From Baffinella frigidus (taxonomy: Eukaryota; Cryptophyceae; Cryptomonadales; Baffinellaceae), in assembly GCA_026770585.1 (NCBI GenBank), contig MU646366.1, positions 688,174-707,824 of the forward strand: DNA of 19,651 nucleotides. Direction: 5' to 3'. Positions 16,343-19,651 of this stretch are shown piece after piece. The position numbers and the translations under genes are program-made. Each line of letters opens with the position of its first letter. The first letter of the stretch is position 1. Below the pieces are notes generated by a model. It was not told the DNA's origin. It saw nothing but the letters and a program-made list of their open reading frames with translations, and searched no databases.

Positions 16343-19300
16343 TTATGGCGGCGCCGGGGCCTCAACAGCGCTCGTGGCAGACTTGGCCGAGGAGTAAGAC
16401 TCTTTGGCGCGCTTGAGCTCGAGCACGGCCTTCTTGAGCTCCGCGCCCGCCAGCGCGCTCGTCACTGTATCCAGCGAGCGGTCGCCCGCGCTGAGCTGCC
16501 CGCGCACGGACGCGTCGAGCTTGGGCGCGAGGCGCGTCCACCCGAGGCGCAGCTTCTGCTCGGCGAGCGCGAGCTTTCTGCCGGAGACGCCGCCCTGCAT
16601 GATCGCCGCGTCGACCGTGACGTCGCGCAGCGCGTCGAGCCGCGGGATCAGCGCCGTGCACTGCGGGCACGGGGGCGCGGTCAGGATCGTTGGTAGCCAT
16701 GGTTAGCTGCCGTGGTGTCCATCAATGACTTGCTAGAGCTACTCAGCGATGCAGTTTTCTGCTTGGGGGTGCGGCGCGGTGAAGGTTTCCCGGGGGGGGG
16801 TGGCGGGCGTGGGGATGCGATGGGCAAGCAGGGACCAGCAGACGCCTGGAAGACGATGGCATGCGGCGAGTGTGTGTTCCCGACCACACTCTTCTCTGCA
16901 TCCGGTGCGCGCAGGCACACGACCAGAAACCTCTCCACTCCCCGAAGGAAACACATGGTGCCCGTGTTGGTTTCGGTCCGTACTAAACGCACCCCTCTCC
17001 CTCCGCACCTTGCTGCGCGTCGTCACACCACAGTCTCGGTGGGGGTGCATAGACGGCGGGCGTATTGGTACTTGGCTTGAGTGTTAGACTGAGAGCATGA
17101 TTGTGCATTCGGTTGAGTATTAGGTACCTTGATGCGCGTGGAGGAGATGTCGGAGGCGGAGGCAGCAGCCGCCACAGCAGACGCTAGGTCCTTCCGGAGA
17201 AGCGCATCCACGGCCACCTGCGGAGGAGTGTGCAGCATGGCGTCAATCATCACGATGGAGACGCTCGAGGCTCGAGGCCAAAGGGCAAGAGCGAGGCTGC
17301 CATGCACCGCATGCGGCGCGGGGCATCAGACACCCCCCACAGCACGAAACACGCGACCTGCACGAAACCGGCAAGCCTGCTTACTACATGTGCGCCAGCC
17401 GTATCCATTTAGTTCCGGTGGGGTCATATTTATCCCCCAGCAGGTTTTTCGGCTCCAACGTATGGGCCTAAGTAGGAGCGTGTGAGGCTGCTCGCCACTT
17501 GAGGGATACACTCGGGGGCGCCAGCACCTGGGATAGGTACACTTAACTGCACACGAGATGTGTCCCCTCAGGGGGGGCGCACCTGAGCAACTGTACACTC
17601 AACTGTACACCTAACTATAAAAAAAAACTATGACACGTCACAAACGACGGGGGGGGCGCACCTGAGCCTCCTCGACGGCCGACAGCAACGCCACCTCCGC
17701 CGCGTCCACCTCCCGCCCCAGCGCGTCCGCCTTCGCCACGGCCTCGCCGCACTCCGCCTTGACGTTCACGTCGCTCTCCCCGCCGTCCCAGCTGTCGAGC
17801 GCGCCGCTCAGTTCGGCCAGGGCCTTCTTCCCCTCGGCTAAGAGCTCCTGCATGGGCCACTCAACAGTTCAGACAACGGGCTTGTGCGTCGAAACGATAA
17901 CGAAAGACACGCAGCACCCCTCCCCCTCTGCTAGTAGCTCCTGCAGGGGTCACGCGAGCTTCAGGCGGTGGGCACGCCTTGAAACGAACAACATGCAGCG
18001 CCCTAGGGACATTCAGTCCGCTACCGAGCGAGGACGGGACACAACTTCAAAAACTTGCACCCGCATCCTTCAGGAACTGTACTTTCAAAATGAAAACGCC
18101 CAGGTCGTTTTTCGACATTGGCGTTTGATTCCGTTGCAAACACGCTCGACAGCGGCATCTCATTGGGGGGGTGACGCCGGGTGATGAAGGGGACCTTGGC
18201 ATGCTTGTTGCTGGCGACGGGCTTCGCCGCCTTGGCGGCAGGCCCTGGCTTTGCGTCCACGATGTCCACGAGAGTGTGCTGCGCTGAAAAGTCCCCCGCA
18301 GATCCCTCCACGGCCCTGGGTGAAGGTGTAGCGCCCAGCGGTTAGGCGGCTTGCCACATGCGGTCTGGGTTCGACCCCCCCCCCCGTGTGCCATGTAGCC
18401 TCTACGGCCCTGGGTGCGTCACCCGCCGTCAGCTATGTCCCAGGTGCGACACCCACCACCTGTGTTGCAACCCCCATCACACCAACCCGCTATGTTGCAA
18501 CCCCCATCGCGACAGCTCACACGTCGCGACATGTCAGCTCTTCACGGAAGGGAATCCATGGAGGCCATTTCGGTTTCGATCCGTGATGGATGCACCTTTT
18601 CTCTCTGAGGTGGCACGGGTACGAAATCGCTCTAACGCCAAGCCAAAATCTGAGAGATAATCTATGAGGTAGCGGGACAGACTTGGTGGCGGAGGCGACA
18701 AGCTCGACAGCTCTCGCGAGGATCTGCTTCTTCTTCTCCATCACTGCCTCCTCCACCTGGGTGTAACGGTTTGAGGTTTAGGGTTTAGGGGTTAGGGTTT
18801 CAGGTTTCAGGTTTCAGGTTTGGGGTTTTGGGTTTTGGGTTTGGGGTGTGGGGTTTGGGGTTTGGGGTTTGGGGTTTGGGGTTTGGGGTTTGGGGTTTGG
18901 GGTTTGGGGTTTGGGGCTTGGTTTTTGGGGGTTCTAGGTTCTGTAGTATCGTCCTTCACTACCCACTGTGATAGTGCGCGAGGGGCGCGTTCCGACTTCC
19001 GAAAGAATACAAACAAAAAAAGACAAGACTTGCCTCACTTGCTGACGCCCAAAGAAAGTGAACGAACAATACCTGCACTCGCTAAGCTGGCGGCTGCGCG
19101 AGAAAAGGAGCGCTGTTGCGGGTGGCAGGTCCGGTGATCATAAGGGTGGACCGAGCCACTTCGCATTATCAAGGGCCGACGACCTACTCCCTGCGTCCAC
19201 CTAATTCCGGCAATCCCACCACCCCACGGTATTGCATGCCGAGCACCCTACGGAAAGCCGGAATTAGGTTCACTCCAGAATTACGGCGTCCACCCTTACG

Positions 19301-19500
19301 ATTGAGGGGTCTTGCAGAGTAACAGCGCGTTTGCGTGTCACATCATCACACGCCCAGTGTGCAAACAAACATCCAACAATCACCTGCTGGAGGTGGCGCT
19401 CGCGCGCGGTGAGGTCGGTGGTCGCGCGGCTCTTCTTGAGCTCCGCTGCCTCCTCGGCCTTCTGTTTCGTGACAGCCTCCTTCTCCTTCTCCGCCGCCTC
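16343..19500 (-). CDS. Unrecognised Ala/Lys/Glu-rich protein, last six exons (partial)
   Basis: Exons in transcript order: 19500-19384, 18756-18679, 18278-18195, 17847-17662, 17217-17128, 16660-16343 (stop at 16343-16345). All are bounded by GT-AG and all junctions are phase 0, giving 290 residues without a stop; this regularity is the main support. The visible protein begins with a charged, coil-forming stretch (EAAEKEKEAVTKQKAEEAAE, later VEEAVMEKKKQILARAVE), then an Ala/Lys/Pro linker (PGPAAKAAKP), then Ala/Leu-rich helices (VAVDALLRKDLASAVAAAAS) and a C-terminal helical part (LALAEQKLRLGWTRLAPKLD) ending SAVEAPAPP. No membrane segment or catalytic motif is visible. I do not recognise the family; a scaffold-like helical protein is a guess. 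The gene converges with the SohB-like gene. Confidence 0.65.
18306..18416 (+). mobile_element. tRNA-like insert flanked by 17-bp duplications
   Basis: CTCCACGGCCCTGGGTG (18306-18322) and CTCTACGGCCCTGGGTG (18400-18416) flank about 77 bases that contain a tRNA-type B box (GGTTCGACCCC) and an A-box-like TAGCGCCCAGCGG with a CGCC/GGCG stem. The anticodon and T stems do not fold well and a 13-base C run replaces the T-stem end, so this is not a clean tRNA gene. A retroposed tRNA-derived SINE-like piece is the best reading. It lies in an intron of the minus-strand gene. Confidence 0.55.
18772..18925 (-). repeat. TTTAGGG/TTTGGGG tract in an intron of the minus-strand gene
   Basis: GGTTTAGGG, GGTTTCAGG and then a regular GGGTTTG array. 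The C-rich strand is again the sense strand of the gene it interrupts. Confidence 0.9.
19141..19298. mobile_element. Fold-back element with nested inverted repeats
   Basis: Outer arms TAAGGGTGGAC (19141-19151) and GTCCACCCTTA (19288-19298) are exact inverse complements. Inside them, ACCTAATTCCGGC (19199-19211) and GCCGGAATTAGGT (19257-19269) form a second exact pair. It is related by sequence to the element at 12640-12995. There is no coding capacity and no clear target duplication. Confidence 0.7.
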
Positions 19501-19592
19501 CTGCGCGCCCCATGCCCATCTCACGTCAGCCCCCGTGCTCCGAGTCAAGATTCAGAGGGCACACGCGCGCCGCACCGACACGCTCAGACCCC

Positions 19593-19595
<3 letters not shown>

Positions 19596-19651
<56 letters not shown>
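19596..19651 (+). repeat. 56-base C run at the window end
   Basis: Uninterrupted C to the last base. It is much longer than the other C or G runs (9-13 bases) in the window, so it may be a sequencing or assembly artefact at a contig end or gap, or a true homopolymer of uncertain length. Confidence 0.95.

Noticed and set aside
15966-16696. 143- and 237-codon plus-strand ORFs
   Set aside because: The left part is low-complexity Thr/Pro and the right part is antisense to the minus-strand gene; no domain or splice support.
16362-16706. ORFs on both strands over the last exon of the minus-strand gene
   Set aside because: They are frame shadows of the GC-rich exon 16343-16660; only the frame ending at 16343 joins the other exons in phase.
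18323-18398. A functional tRNA gene
   Set aside because: A and B boxes are recognisable, but the anticodon and T stems do not pair and a C run disrupts the 3' half, so it is listed as a tRNA-like insert only.
18820-19137. ORF of repeating GFGVWGLG
   Set aside because: Pure translation of the TTTGGGG repeat; such ORFs appear in any telomere-like tract and are not genes.

Overview
This is a eukaryotic nuclear window, probably from a photosynthetic alga. It is GC-rich, its genes are split into many short exons, and its introns and spacers are filled with plant-type telomere-like repeat (CCCTAAA/TTTAGGG and degenerate forms). A green alga of the prasinophyte type is the best guess; I recall Cymbomonas as having similar repeat-filled genes, but this is an impression and not a search result. 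Other lineages with TTTAGGG telomeres are possible.

Layout. (1) 124-2236, plus strand: the 3' part of a KH-domain RNA-binding protein (two KH modules, then a Gly/Pro/Tyr/Gln-rich tail). (2) 2237-6667: spacer with one possible small ORF (3454-3903), a degenerate copy of a small transposon, hairpins, and almost 2 kb of degenerate TTTAGGG repeat. (3) 6668 to about 15254 (possibly 15394), plus strand: one gene of at least 18 exons that I reconstruct as an S49-family peptidase of the SohB type. It has an organelle-targeting-like N-terminus, one membrane segment, a coiled stretch and a complete protease domain with the Ser/Lys dyad. Reading only unspliced ORFs would miss it. (4) 15255-16342: convergent spacer with a TA-flanked inverted-repeat element and tandem repeats. 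(5) 16343-19500, minus strand: the last six exons (290 residues) of an unrecognised Ala/Lys/Glu-rich protein; its 5' end lies outside the window. (6) A 56-base C run ends the window.

The most interesting signal is the telomere-like DNA inside the introns. About half of the 27 introns I can draw (14) contain it. In every case the C-rich strand is the sense strand, including in the minus-strand gene, whereas the large intergenic field runs the other way relative to the plus-strand genes beside it. Two tracts are flanked by short direct duplications that include an AGGT splice-like site, as expected if telomeric DNA was inserted at staggered breaks and created or enlarged introns. Two SohB exons also have diverged partial duplicates inside SohB introns, one with almost only synonymous changes. 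Several small non-autonomous elements (TA-flanked, fold-back and tRNA-like) sit in introns and spacers.

All exon boundaries are my own reading of splice sites, frame and protein similarity recalled from known families; no transcript or database evidence was available.
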